64,000 nt of DNA from Oceanospirillaceae bacterium (GTDB lineage: Bacteria; Pseudomonadota; Gammaproteobacteria; Pseudomonadales; Balneatricaceae), in NCBI GenBank assembly GCA_013215505.1, contig JABSQZ010000010.1, forward strand, positions 124,001-188,000, read 5' to 3'. This document shows positions 7,509 through 16,476 of this stretch, in pieces (position 1 is the stretch's first letter; the number at the start of each line of letters is the position of its first letter). The position numbers were made by a program, and so were the translations under genes. The notes under the pieces are model-generated. The model was not told where the DNA came from. It did no database searches and saw only the letters and a program-made list of their open reading frames with translations.

Positions 7509-10073
7509 TTAAGATCTAGGCTTGCCATTGCCTGGGTCGTAAAGCGCGCCGTAACCTACCGCTTCAACTGTGACAGCGTAAGTGTCACCAAAGTATTCCA
7601 TGGCTAACTCACACCCCTTTTCACAGTACTCGTAAGGTAGGTATGCTAAAGCGATGTTCTTGCCGATAGTCGGTCCAAAAACGATGCTGGTTGTGTAAGA
7701 GCGTCGGCCCTCAGAGTCGATCAGCGTCTTGCCAGTGTCAGGATCTAAAATCGGACAGTTGCCCACCGGGTAACGCGCCACTCCGTTGGAGTCGATGTTG
7801 TCATTCATGGTCAAAGTACAAAGGTAAGCTGGCTGATGTTCGCGGGCACGATGTGCCACGTAAGCTTCTTTACCAAAGAAGTCCGCTTTTTTGACAATTT
7901 TACGCGCCAAATCGACTTCCAGTAAGTTGTACTCGGTTAAGATATCGGCATTTTGTAAGCGCAGACTCTTTTCCAGACGGCGACTGTTGGCATAAGTTTC
8001 GATGCCGACCGGGGTAACACCTTGTGCGTAAAGGGCATCCCAGAGTGCCAGGCCATCTTTCATTTCGAAGTGAATTTCCCAGCCCTGCTCACCGACATAA
8101 GAGATGCGGAAACCCATGTAGGTAATACCGTTAATCACGATATCTTTAACCGCGGCGAACGGGTAGTTTTCTAAGCTGATAGATTCCGGATCATCGACGA
8201 TCTTCTCTAAGGTGGCACGTGCATTAGGTCCCCAAACCCCCAGACAACCATAGTCTGTGGTGCGGTTAGTCACTTGTGCATCGTAGCCAAAATCTTGTGC
8301 CATACGCTGGATCCAGACCAGATCGCGATGACCGGCATCGGCGCCATCGATGAAGCGGTAGTGATTTTCACCTAGACGCAACACGGTTAAATCGGCACGT
8401 ACACCCCCGACATCATTCAGGAAGTGTGTGTATACCCCTTTACCTATAGGCGTGTCACCGCCCACTTTAGCAACACAGGCAAATTCCATCAGCGCTGCAG
8501 CATCGGGGCCGGTCACGTCGATGATGGCGAAGTGCGACAAGTTGATCATGCCGACATCTTCGGTTAATTTCAAATGCTCGGCGTTGGAGACGCGGAAGAA
8601 GTGACGGCTATCCCATTCGGCTTCACGCACAGGGATTCGGTCGCCGTACTCTTCTAATAAATGCTCGTTACTGGCGTAACCATGGGCGCGCTCCCAGCCG
8701 CAAAGTTCCATAAAGTAACCACCTAGCTCATTCTCACGCTCCCAAAACGGGCTGCGGAATTTGCCACGGGCAGCGGTGTAGGGTTCGCGGTTGTGCACAG
8801 GTGGGTTGTAAATTTTAAAGGCCGACTCATAGCAGCGGTCGTGAATGTATTGCTCTTCACACTGGAAAGGGTAAGAGCGTGCCACATCTATGCTGCTGTG
8901 ATCGAACTCTGTGCGCCCATCAGTCATCCAGTCGGCGATCACTTTACCGGTACCAGGACCGTCTTTGACCCATACCGATACGCCATACCACAAACCGCGA
9001 ACATTGGAAGATTCACCGATCGAGGGGCCGCCGTCAGCAGTGACTTGCAACAGTCCGTTGAAAGAGTATTTATCGTCATAACCTAGCTCACCCAATGCAG
9101 GGGTCAGCTCAATAGCACGCTCCAGCGGATCCATTACTTCTTCGAGCTCTAAATCGCGTTGTGAGGGAGATAAACGGGCAAATTCTTTTTCCAGAATGTC
9201 ACGGGGGTGACACATACGCGGCTCTTTCTCCTCGTAGTAGCCCCACTCCAGCTGTCCGCCCTCGGCTGTTTTCGGATCACCAGTGTCGCGCAAATAAGCG
9301 GAGTTGCCTTGGTCACGCAGCAGTGGGTAGCCAATCTCTTTACCTGTATCGGCAAAGGTATCGAATCCTTTGAAGAAGGTAAGTGGGTGATCAACCGGCA
9401 TTACCGGTAAATCTTCGCCGGCCATTCCGGCAATCAGGCGACTCCAAAGACCTGCACAGACCACTACGTAATCCGCTTCGATATAACCACGATCAGTTTC
9501 AACACCTTTAATACGACCGTCTTCGATCTTTAAACCGGTACAAGAGGTATTGGCGAATATTTCTAATTTACCGCTGGCTACCGCCTCATCAACTAAGTCA
9601 CCCGCCACAGTTTGTGAGCGTGGAATGACCAGACCGGCATCCGGATCCCAAAGTGCACCTTGAATCACATCTTCTTCTAATAGCGGGAATTTTTCTTTGG
9701 CTTCTGCGGTGCTCATCATGCGTACGTTGTTACCAAAAGCTTTGCCCGATGTAACGCGGCGCTTCAGCTCGTCCATGCGCTCAGAATCACCATGACGTGC
9801 CACTTCGATACCACCGATACGTTCATAATTACCACGCTTCTCGAAGAAGTCGATGCTGTATTTAGTGGTAAATATAGTCATCTGGTCATGGGCAGTATTG
9901 AAGCAAAAATCCGAGGCGTGCGCAGTAGAGCCTATATCAGTCGGAATAGCAGATTTATCGATACCGACGATATTATCCCAGCCCCTCTCGATTAGATGAT
10001 GGACCACAGAAGCCCCAACGATCCCGCCTTGACCGATGATAACTACCTTTGCGCTTTTAGGAAATTTTGACAT
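7509..10073 (-). CDS. Dimethylglycine/sarcosine dehydrogenase-like FAD oxidoreductase with GcvT domain
   Basis: Two-part enzyme of 854 residues. The N-terminal half is a DAO-type FAD oxidoreductase (VVIIGQGGIVGAS at residues 10-22). GSTAHASD lies where mammalian dimethylglycine dehydrogenase has its covalently flavinylated histidine. The C-terminal half (about 430 onward) is an aminomethyltransferase/GcvT fold with YVGEQGWEIHFE and GxETYANSRRLEKS, which would pass the methyl-derived carbon to tetrahydrofolate. The family demethylates dimethylglycine, sarcosine or related N-methyl compounds. I chose the ATG at 10073, which has GGAG 8 bases upstream, over a GTG three codons earlier. It is monocistronic, with its own terminator. 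The precise methylamine substrate cannot be read from the sequence. Confidence 0.88.
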   Translation of the reverse strand: MSKFPKSAKVVIIGQGGIVGASVVHHLIERGWDNIVGIDKSAIPTDIGSTAHASDFCFNTAHDQMTIFTTKYSIDFFEKRGNYERIGGIEVARHGDSERMDELKRRVTSGKAFGNNVRMMSTAEAKEKFPLLEEDVIQGALWDPDAGLVIPRSQTVAGDLVDEAVASGKLEIFANTSCTGLKIEDGRIKGVETDRGYIEADYVVVCAGLWSRLIAGMAGEDLPVMPVDHPLTFFKGFDTFADTGKEIGYPLLRDQGNSAYLRDTGDPKTAEGGQLEWGYYEEKEPRMCHPRDILEKEFARLSPSQRDLELEEVMDPLERAIELTPALGELGYDDKYSFNGLLQVTADGGPSIGESSNVRGLWYGVSVWVKDGPGTGKVIADWMTDGRTEFDHSSIDVARSYPFQCEEQYIHDRCYESAFKIYNPPVHNREPYTAARGKFRSPFWERENELGGYFMELCGWERAHGYASNEHLLEEYGDRIPVREAEWDSRHFFRVSNAEHLKLTEDVGMINLSHFAIIDVTGPDAAALMEFACVAKVGGDTPIGKGVYTHFLNDVGGVRADLTVLRLGENHYRFIDGADAGHRDLVWIQRMAQDFGYDAQVTNRTTDYGCLGVWGPNARATLEKIVDDPESISLENYPFAAVKDIVINGITYMGFRISYVGEQGWEIHFEMKDGLALWDALYAQGVTPVGIETYANSRRLEKSLRLQNADILTEYNLLEVDLARKIVKKADFFGKEAYVAHRAREHQPAYLCTLTMNDNIDSNGVARYPVGNCPILDPDTGKTLIDSEGRRSYTTSIVFGPTIGKNIALAYLPYEYCEKGCELAMEYFGDTYAVTVEAVGYGALYDPGNGKPRS

Positions 10074-10202
10074 GTAGAGCACTCCGCGCTGTCCGACTTA
10101 ACGGAAGCAACACTTATAATGATTTATGTAAACGAGATCTTTGCAGGGTACCCTGGACATTTTTCGCTGCGTCATTGGGCAGAGCACTGATGCAAAAGTC
10201 TC

Positions 10203-10224
10203 AGAATATCTACACAGATATTCT
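10203..10224. promoter_or_regulatory. Palindrome upstream of the flavoprotein gene (possible operator)
   Basis: AGAATATC-N6-GATATTCT is a perfect 8+8 inverted repeat about 130 bp upstream of the flavoprotein start codon. It could be a binding site for a dimeric regulator. There is no T-run, so a terminator is unlikely. Confidence 0.35.
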
Positions 10225-10574
10225 TCGGTCTGTTTAATTGGCAATATTAATTTATAGAGATTCAGACAACTTATCTAATCGCGCCATCATTGTGCATTAT
10301 CAGACAGGTTTTCGATTATAGATTGTACAAAAGTATAGATTGATATCAGAACTAGGTTTAAAAAACGTCGCTTTATTGTCAAATACCAAATAATTTGTAA
10401 TTTGCGGGCTAAATCAGTTAGAGCCCCAGCAGCGAAATCTTCTCACTTTGTATATTCGTCAATTTAGTTGAGATAAATTTGACCCAACTACATCCGAGTC
10501 GCCCTGTGCCCCTCTTAGATTCGCAGTATTGCGCCTGGGAGTCAGCCACAGATCTGAGCGCTTTATAACCGGTA

Positions 10575-10606
10575 GAAAAAAGACCGGACTTATGCGCCGG
10601 TTCTCT
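10575..10606 (-). terminator. Orphan minus-strand terminator-like hairpin
   Basis: On the minus strand GAACCGG and CCGGTC flank a 9-base loop and are followed by TTTTTT. No annotated minus-strand gene ends here, because the next gene to the right (10722) is on the plus strand. Either a short minus-strand transcript starts within the 115 bp before the Lrp-like gene, or this is a relic. Confidence 0.4.
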
Positions 10607-10721
10607 GGTTACCCGACCAGTGCTAATAGCTATAATTTAAGTTTTATTTAGCCCTTAGCTAGTCCATAATCTATCTCAATAGATGTGTTTTAAAACTAAG
10701 GTTTAACAAGGAAAATAACTG

Positions 10722-11000
10722 ATGGTTTCAACAATAGTATTAATGAATGTCGAGCGTGGCCAAGCGAGCAACGTAGGCGAAAAACTTGCGGAAATGACCG
10801 GTGTAACTGAAGTGTATTCTGTGGCGGGAGCCTATGATTTGGTAGCATTAGTACGCACTGAGAACAATGAACAGTTAGCGGATCTAGTCTCTGGTGAGTT
10901 TGGTAAGATTGACTCTATAGTGTCAACTCAGACCATGATCGCTTTTAAAACATTCTCAAAATTCGATTTAGATGCAATGTTCTCTATTGGTATGAATTAA
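10722..11000 (+). CDS. Stand-alone Lrp/AsnC ligand-binding (RAM) domain protein
   Basis: A 92-residue protein comprising only the C-terminal effector-binding domain of Lrp/AsnC regulators. It shows the GVTEVYSVAGAYDLVALVRT core (residues 26-45) and the IVSTQTMIAF strand. There is no helix-turn-helix, and no coding sequence upstream in frame that could supply one. The start has an AACAAGGAAAATAACTG leader with a GGA-type site. In this family the domain forms dimers and octamers and binds amino acids, so the protein could sense amino acids or modulate a full-length Lrp protein. It has its own terminator and is probably monocistronic. Confidence 0.85.
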   Translation: MVSTIVLMNVERGQASNVGEKLAEMTGVTEVYSVAGAYDLVALVRTENNEQLADLVSGEFGKIDSIVSTQTMIAFKTFSKFDLDAMFSIGMN

Positions 11001-11024
11001 CACAGTTAATCGCTAACTGCACCT

Positions 11025-11051
11025 AAAGCCCGCTACTGCGGGCTTTTTTAT
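11025..11051 (+). terminator. Terminator of the Lrp-like gene
   Basis: AAAGCCCG-CTACTG-CGGGCTTTTTTATT forms a strong GC stem with a T-run 24 bases after the stop codon. Confidence 0.9.
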
Positions 11052-11077
11052 TCCCCAGATTTGAGTGACCACACATA

Positions 11078-11150
11078 ACTTCCAACTTCCAACTTCCAAC
11101 TCGCTACTCGCTACTCCCTACTCCCTACTCCCTACTCGCTACTCGCTACT
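11078..11150. repeat. Heptamer tandem array A (about 10 units)
   Basis: In 7-bp register the units are ACTTCCA x3, ACTCGCT x2, ACTCCCT x3, ACTCGCT x2, then a partial unit. It lies between a terminator and the aminopeptidase gene. Blocks of identical variants suggest local expansion. Related arrays are at about 15042, 18096, 31814 and 47260. Confidence 0.92.
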
Positions 11151-11217
11151 TAATATCTTGTATCCTGCATCTGAGTTAAACTATAACGAACATCAGAACT
11201 TTAGGAAAAGCTAATCC

Positions 11218-12582
11218 ATGAACACTACTTTAGTCGCAGCAAATCAAGGCATTGAGTTAGTTGTAACGACTAGCGATCAATATCAAGCTTGGCTGGAAAA
11301 ACAACCAGCAGCCACCCAAAATTGGCTGAGACAGACTCAGTTTAGCGGATCGGGCCTCTCTTTGATTCCGGGTGCTGAAGGTAAAATAGCACAGGCAATC
11401 TTTGTCCATGAAGACCTCAATCATTACTTTTCCTGTGGCGACTTAGCTAAACAACTACCCGCGGAACAATTTCTGTTGGTTGCTGAACAGCAGTACCACA
11501 AAGCGATTGCATTTTCCTGGGCTGTCGGTAGCTATAGCTTTGATCCCTACCGAGAAAACGCCGCCAGACAAGCGCTGTTAGCTATCGACGATCACGCACT
11601 GGTGGAAGAGGCCATCATGCATGCCAGAGCTATTTCACTGGTGCGTGATTTAATCAATACACCTCCTATGGATATGATGCCGGAACATTTGGCTGAGAGC
11701 ATGCAAACCCTGGCAGATGAGTTTAACGCTAACTTTAGTCAAGTTGTTGGTGATCAGCTGCTAACTGAAAACTACCCTACTATTCACGCGGTGGGCCGCG
11801 CCAGTATCCACCCACCGAGACTGCTGGATCTCAGCTGGGGCCGACAGAGCGATCCTAAAATCACCTTAGTCGGTAAAGGGGTTTGTTTTGATAGCGGCGG
11901 CTTAGATATAAAAGCCAGCGCCGGCATGCGCAACATGAAAAAAGACATGGGCGGCGCGGCCCACGTGCTGGGGTTGGCACAACTAATTATGGCCAAAAAA
12001 CTACCGGTGCGCCTGCGGGTAATTATCCCCGCGGTAGAGAATGCCGTTTCTAGTAACGCACTGCGACCGGGTGATGTGATAGTTACCCGTAAAGGCATCA
12101 GTGTGGAAATCCACAATACCGACGCCGAGGGCCGCTTAGTGCTCTGTGATGCCCTGGCGGAAGCAGAGAATGACTCCCCTGAATTACTGATTGATTTTGC
12201 CACCCTTACCGGTGCCATGCGTATCGCACTGGGAACTGAGTTGCCGGGGTTTTTCTCAACCAACCAGCAAATTGCCGCCCAAGTAACAGCAGCAGGCACA
12301 CAAGTGACCGATCCCGTCTGGCAAATGCCGCTATACACTCCCTATAAAGACTATCTGAAGAGCGAAGTGGCCGACATGACCAACTGCTCTGTCATGCCTC
12401 AGGGCGGCTCGATTGCCGCGGCACTGTACTTGCAAGAGTTTATCGACGAGGGTACTGACTGGCTGCATTTCGACATTATGGGCTGGAACAACCGCGCTCT
12501 TTCCGGCCGGCCACTGGGCGGTGAAGCCTTTGGTGTGCGCGCGGTTTTTGCCTATCTGCAGAATCGCTATTCGACTAAGTAG
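11218..12582 (+). CDS. Leucyl-aminopeptidase family (M17) metallopeptidase
   Basis: A 454-residue peptidase family M17 enzyme. The dimetal site and catalytic residues are recognisable: VGKGVCFDSGGLDIK (about 218-232) with the metal-binding Lys and Asp, the KKDMGGAAHVLG segment, and the family signature NTDAEGRLVL (about 301-310). It removes N-terminal amino acids from peptides in the cytoplasm. At 454 residues it is shorter than E. coli PepA (503) and has a divergent N-terminal domain, closer to the shorter M17 members. The only ATG near the domain start is at 11218, with TTTAGGAAAAGC upstream. It has its own terminator and no operon partner. Confidence 0.92.
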   Translation: MNTTLVAANQGIELVVTTSDQYQAWLEKQPAATQNWLRQTQFSGSGLSLIPGAEGKIAQAIFVHEDLNHYFSCGDLAKQLPAEQFLLVAEQQYHKAIAFSWAVGSYSFDPYRENAARQALLAIDDHALVEEAIMHARAISLVRDLINTPPMDMMPEHLAESMQTLADEFNANFSQVVGDQLLTENYPTIHAVGRASIHPPRLLDLSWGRQSDPKITLVGKGVCFDSGGLDIKASAGMRNMKKDMGGAAHVLGLAQLIMAKKLPVRLRVIIPAVENAVSSNALRPGDVIVTRKGISVEIHNTDAEGRLVLCDALAEAENDSPELLIDFATLTGAMRIALGTELPGFFSTNQQIAAQVTAAGTQVTDPVWQMPLYTPYKDYLKSEVADMTNCSVMPQGGSIAAALYLQEFIDEGTDWLHFDIMGWNNRALSGRPLGGEAFGVRAVFAYLQNRYSTK

Positions 12583-12644
12583 TTACTGGTTATTTGCTAA
12601 TAATCCAAGTCCTAAGTGTTGATATTCAAGTATTAGCAGATCAT

Positions 12645-12677
12645 TAAAAAAGTGCCCTGTTGTAGCAGGGTACTTTT
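12645..12677. terminator. Terminator after the M17 peptidase gene
   Basis: AAAAAGTGCCCTG and CAGGGTACTTTT pair around a 6-base loop (one G-U), with A-run and T-run on the two sides. It can work for the peptidase gene and for minus-strand transcription. Confidence 0.8.
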
Positions 12678-12716
12678 CAGATCATTTCGCTACTGCTGGG
12701 ATGTGACGCTTAAGCA

Positions 12717-13166
12717 TTAGCTTTTTTTTAAATTCACTCTGAAGCCAATTCTCATCAGCGCCTTCCCCCACAATGCTAATAGCTGTTGTTCTTTTTCCCT
12801 ATTAATTGCCAAGTCGATTGCTAAGTATGGTATTTCATTGATCATCCAAGCGTAAATGTCTGATACGGTTTCTTTAATATTTCGGTACACCAGCCCTGCT
12901 CTCTCGGCTTTTTTGCAACGATAGGAAAACTTATTTTTCAGCTCAGAGGGCATCCACAATGGCTGTTCACTCCAAGGCTGCACATATTTTAGATTAAAAA
13001 CTCTTCGCCCACCCATGTTAACTGAGCATTGCTTTGGGACACAAACTGGCAGCAACAAGAGCATCTCCAAAGGCTAAGTCATCTTTTCCAGTGACATTAA
13101 ACACACCTGTATTATGTTGTTTTGCCGCCGAGTTGCCCAGCAACTGATTTATCCCGACTGTACCCA
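12717..13166 (-). pseudogene. Frameshifted C-terminal remnant of an NAD-dependent epimerase/reductase
   Basis: Two overlapping minus-strand frames read as consecutive parts of one protein. The first (from 13166) gives NTGVFNVTGKDDLAFGDAL, ending at a stop near 13019. The second gives VQPWSEQPLWMP, then KAERAGLVYRNIKETVSDIYAWM. These match the usual end of NAD-dependent epimerase/reductase-like SDR proteins (TGVFNVTGP...LTFGDLL, then PWSELPLWLP, then ALAAGLRFRPLxETxxDTLAW). The order and spacing are right, but a frame change is needed near 13020. The Rossmann N-terminus is absent upstream. I therefore read it as a degraded gene, not the 117-residue ORF it superficially offers. Family assignment is by motif recall. 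Confidence 0.6.
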
Positions 13167-13466
13167 TCTAAAATCCTTCTCAATATATTTTCAACCCGAG
13201 CAATCGTTTTTTGTATGCGTATTAACATGCGTTTATAAAATCCAACATAAGAATATGATTTTAATATATTTTTATTATTTAACAGTTTCGAAGGTTACAT
13301 TTTTAGGGTATAAATACCATTAGCTTTATCTGTACAGCTGAAGTTAATAATATCAAACAAAGCAGTAGTCATCTGCTCATTTTCAGTCATAGATAAGGAT
13401 TGTAAATACTTGCGCCAATGGGCAGTACCCGTTCATTTTGTAATCTGGCTACAAATGGAGATTTTA
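13167..13466. other. AT-rich spacer upstream of a lipoprotein gene
   Basis: No convincing gene. Plus-strand reading frames here have unnatural composition and are taken as chance. The lipoprotein promoter must lie here. Confidence 0.5.
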
Positions 13467-14444
13467 ATGAAACATGTGTTAGTTATATTCGCTATTCTTC
13501 TATCAGGATGTGCTACCAACCAGCAAAAATACGGGATAAACCCCGAAGTAGATATGTACCAAATCAATAGCTCCGTGAGCCAACAGACAGAGGCCGCTGG
13601 GATGGTACTTGCGGATAAAATAATTTTTAATGATTACCCCGCAGCCATTGAACTGTTAGAAAAATTATACGCTGCAACAATTGCCGACATTTCACAAGAG
13701 CAAGCTTTGCTTTTAGAGATAAATCATATATCAACAATGGGCCAGGTAATAGATGACGAGCTGGACGCGATTGTCAGCCAATACCCCAACAATCATTTAT
13801 CTTATTTACTACGGGGATATTATCTCACTGGCAAGGCGAATCGAGCCAGGGGCGGTGACTGGGATATTGAGTCATCTGATCAGCAACTGCAACAGATGGA
13901 AAAAATACACCAGCAAGCTATTAGGGATTTACACAAAGTCCTGCAGCTTGCCAATAGTAATTATTTAGCGCATATAGCACTTGCTGATATCTATCATTAC
14001 CGCGTCGAAAACGCCCCGTTATCTCAACTACATTTTAAGCAAGCCATAGAACTTCAACCTGCCAGTTACGAACTCTGGTCTAACTATCTGGCAAGCTCCA
14101 TTCCCAGATGGCGTGGCTCTTACGCTAAAATGCAACAAATCATCACGCAAATGAAAAACTATTCTCTGACTAATAAAAAATTAACATCGCTACAGAACTT
14201 CATCCTCTATGATCAAGGTAGCGTTGCAGCCTATGATGGTGACTACCGATTAGCATTAGAGAAATATAGCCAGGCATTACATTTTGGCACTGATTACAAA
14301 CTGTTGTTAGGTCTAGGTTCTAGCAATATGCAATTGGACTATCCTGATCAGGGATGCCTGCAACTTCGCCAGGCCCTGAAGCTAAGACCTTATGAAGAAC
14401 CAGCCAATTATTGGATGCTGATTTGTAATAAATTGGACAAGTAA
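13467..14444 (+). CDS. TPR-type lipoprotein
   Basis: A 325-residue predicted lipoprotein: MKHVLVIFAILLSGCATN has a charged start, a hydrophobic stretch and the lipobox LSGC with Cys15 as the lipidated residue. The body is helical, with TPR-like pairs (for example AHIALADIYHYRVENAPLSQLHFKQAIELQP and YDGDYRLALEKYSQALHFG). I chose the ATG at 13467, with TGGAG upstream, because it places the lipobox correctly; a longer frame starting at 13410 would bury it. No operon partner is visible. The function is unknown; such proteins often scaffold envelope complexes. Confidence 0.8.
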   Translation: MKHVLVIFAILLSGCATNQQKYGINPEVDMYQINSSVSQQTEAAGMVLADKIIFNDYPAAIELLEKLYAATIADISQEQALLLEINHISTMGQVIDDELDAIVSQYPNNHLSYLLRGYYLTGKANRARGGDWDIESSDQQLQQMEKIHQQAIRDLHKVLQLANSNYLAHIALADIYHYRVENAPLSQLHFKQAIELQPASYELWSNYLASSIPRWRGSYAKMQQIITQMKNYSLTNKKLTSLQNFILYDQGSVAAYDGDYRLALEKYSQALHFGTDYKLLLGLGSSNMQLDYPDQGCLQLRQALKLRPYEEPANYWMLICNKLDK

Positions 14445-14619
14445 TTTTACTTTTAACCAATAGCCCCACATTAAAACAGCGCGGAATTCAAACAATGAAA
14501 CCGCGCAGTAATTTTGCTTTTTGATAAACAATCCGCTTCAAAGTTACAAATAAACATACCCTTGTTTGCACTGCTGGAGGTCGTCGCAACAATTCTAAAA
14601 GGTTGTGATGACGAATCAC

Positions 14620-14970
14620 TTAACCGCGCACTGCTGTGACAGTAATCTCAACTAATACATCTCCTTCCAGATCAACGCCTAAACAGGCGCGCTGTGGCCA
14701 GTGTTGTGGATTGTCACCAAACCAATCACACCAGACCTGATCCATCTGCGCTTTAGCATTCATATCAGCGATAAACACTTGCGCACTGAGGATACGACTT
14801 TTATCACTACCCAATTCCAGCAAGTTCTGTTGAATGGTCTCTAAACTCATCAACGTTTGCCCAGCCAAATCTTTAGAGGTGTCCGCGGCAGTGGCGACGC
14901 TGAAGACTAAATCTTTATACGCCGATGACTTGTTTCTCCCCCGAAAAATACCCGCTACGCGCTCTATCAT
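14620..14970 (-). CDS. RidA/YjgF-family protein
   Basis: A 116-residue Rid-family protein. The core is visible in FSVATAADTSKDLAGQTLMSLETIQQNLLELG and the C-terminal QRACLGVDLEGDVLVEITVTAV, where the family's substrate-binding Arg precedes A-C. RidA proteins deaminate reactive enamine/imine intermediates from PLP enzymes, and Rid homologues are common in aminobenzoyl-CoA clusters, where ring reduction yields an enamine-type product. That link is inferred, since the gene lies 11 kb from the monooxygenase. It is transcribed alone. Confidence 0.88.
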   Translation of the reverse strand: MIERVAGIFRGRNKSSAYKDLVFSVATAADTSKDLAGQTLMSLETIQQNLLELGSDKSRILSAQVFIADMNAKAQMDQVWCDWFGDNPQHWPQRACLGVDLEGDVLVEITVTAVRG

Positions 14971-15041
14971 ATTGACTCCTCAAATTATATTTAATAACTG
15001 TAACTAAACCTACAGTGATTATTTGCGCTGGAAATAATGTA

Positions 15042-15090
15042 TTTTCCAACTTCCAACTTCCGTCTTCCAACTTCCGACTTATAACTACTC
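15042..15090. repeat. Heptamer tandem array B (about 7 degenerate units)
   Basis: Units in 7-bp register: (TTTTCCA), ACTTCCA, ACTTCCG, TCTTCCA, ACTTCCG, ACTTATA, ACTACTC. It is the most degenerate of the arrays and lies between the flavoprotein and RidA genes. Confidence 0.8.
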
Positions 15091-15105
15091 CGTTTGTGCT
15101 TGTGA

Positions 15106-16407
15106 TCAATCCCGATTAAAGCGCTCATAGCGAATCCGTTGCAAATTTATCGCCAGCTGTTCAGCTATCTGCGCTACTGCATCGATCAGGCGCTGCGGAC
15201 CGCAGATGTAAAAAACCGCATCTTCAGGGGCACTGCGCAGTATATCGGCTATCGCCAGCCGCTCGCCCGCCGCTGAACTATACAGCGATAACTGTTCGCC
15301 AAACTTGCGTTGCAGTTCTTCCAGAAAAGCCATGCTCTGTAAGTTGCGACCGGCATAGTGCAAATGCAGCGGAATATTTTTTTCCGCCAATTTGCTGGCC
15401 ATGGCTTTAATAGGGGTAATGCCGATGCCACCGGCGATTAACACAGCCGCGGGGGCCGTTGTATCTAACTGAAATTCGTTTAGCGGGTTGCTACAGTTGA
15501 TGACTAATCCTAAGTTGTACAGCTGATGTACCGCCTCTGAGCCGCCCTCTCCATTATCCTCGCGTTGCACTGCTATCTCGTAGTAACTGCGCTGTCCTGG
15601 ATCGGAGCTAATAGTATAGTCGCGCACACTGCGCTGCCCGTTAGCTAAAACTACCGGAACTCGTATATGTGAGCCAGCCAATACTTCGGGTAGTTTCGAT
15701 CCATCTTTGTGGCGTAACTGGTAACTGCGAATATTCGTCGCCTGCTGCGCTATCGCACTAATCACTAGCGGCAACGGCCCGTCGCCTAACTCGCTGGGCA
15801 ATATCGGTGCGCTATTCTTTTGCGCTTTTTTTAGAGCGACGTTTTCAACCCGCAATGATCCCAACACTTGCTCAACTTGCGCTTCGCTATATAGCGCGGG
15901 GATGAACTTAGGGCAGTTCCAATCAAAAGCTTCGACAGTAATAATGAAACCACGCTCTACTCTGGCTCTATAGTTAGGGTCCTCCAGCGCGGCGAGAAGT
16001 TCTGTTTCACTCTCTTCAAGCTGGCGGACCCGCCCCAATAATTTAAGCCGAGTTTTATTGGCGTAATCCATAAAAAACAGCGCGACTTTATCGTTGTTCT
16101 TAAAGTTACCGGTACTGACATACTGACGGTTGCCACTAAAATCGGCGAAGCCAATAGTCTTTTCATCTAGCACCCGCATAAAGCCTACCGGTCCACCGCG
16201 ATGCTGAATGTAGGGCCAGTCAGTCTCGCTGACACTGGCCATATAAAAACTGTCTCGAGCGCTGATAAATGCCGCTTCACTGCTGCGCAGTATATGGTTG
16301 TAATCCGCTCCCTCATCCATCGCGGCGTAGCCACTGCGACTACCCAGAGCTTGCTGCTGTTCGCGCACTATTTTGGTGAAGGCGATCTCGGCGAATTTGT
16401 GTCCCAT
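15106..16407 (-). CDS. PNPOx-like flavin domain fused to a ferredoxin-reductase-type FAD/NAD module
   Basis: Fusion of 433 residues. The N-terminal part (about 1-190) is a pyridoxamine-phosphate-oxidase-like split barrel (FYMASVSETDWPYIQHRGGPVGFMRVLDE, FADFSGNRQYVSTGNF). The C-terminal part (about 210-433) is a ferredoxin-NADP reductase-like module: the RDYTISSDP flavin motif, IAGGIGITPIKAMA for NAD(P), and CGPQRLIDAV. Related fusions often have a C-terminal 2Fe-2S domain; none is present here, the protein ending at RYERFNRD. It follows a carboxymuconolactone-decarboxylase-like gene on the same strand, opposite a LysR regulator. It probably moves electrons from NAD(P)H to a small oxidised substrate; which one is unknown. 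Confidence 0.85.
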   Translation of the reverse strand: MGHKFAEIAFTKIVREQQQALGSRSGYAAMDEGADYNHILRSSEAAFISARDSFYMASVSETDWPYIQHRGGPVGFMRVLDEKTIGFADFSGNRQYVSTGNFKNNDKVALFFMDYANKTRLKLLGRVRQLEESETELLAALEDPNYRARVERGFIITVEAFDWNCPKFIPALYSEAQVEQVLGSLRVENVALKKAQKNSAPILPSELGDGPLPLVISAIAQQATNIRSYQLRHKDGSKLPEVLAGSHIRVPVVLANGQRSVRDYTISSDPGQRSYYEIAVQREDNGEGGSEAVHQLYNLGLVINCSNPLNEFQLDTTAPAAVLIAGGIGITPIKAMASKLAEKNIPLHLHYAGRNLQSMAFLEELQRKFGEQLSLYSSAAGERLAIADILRSAPEDAVFYICGPQRLIDAVAQIAEQLAINLQRIRYERFNRD

Positions 16408-16476
16408 ACTGCGCTCCTTATTCTCAGATATTCTCTACAAAAGGCCGCAATCAGCTACGGCCTTGTTAATCACTTA

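Larger units (their letters stand above)
10074..10721. other. Long non-coding promoter region between divergent genes
   Basis: 648 bp shared by the upstream regions of the minus-strand flavoprotein gene and the plus-strand Lrp-like gene. It holds a palindrome at 10203-10224 and a minus-strand terminator-like hairpin at 10575-10606, listed separately. I see no coding signal. Confidence 0.5.

Noticed and set aside
10074-10721. Glycine riboswitch upstream of the dimethylglycine-dehydrogenase-like gene
   Set aside because: I could not find the conserved glycine-aptamer segments in the leader; only a simple palindrome is evident.
12717-13070. 117-residue ORF as an intact hypothetical gene
   Set aside because: Its sequence is the tail of a larger SDR-like protein, whose preceding segment lies in another frame directly upstream; a pseudogene explains both.
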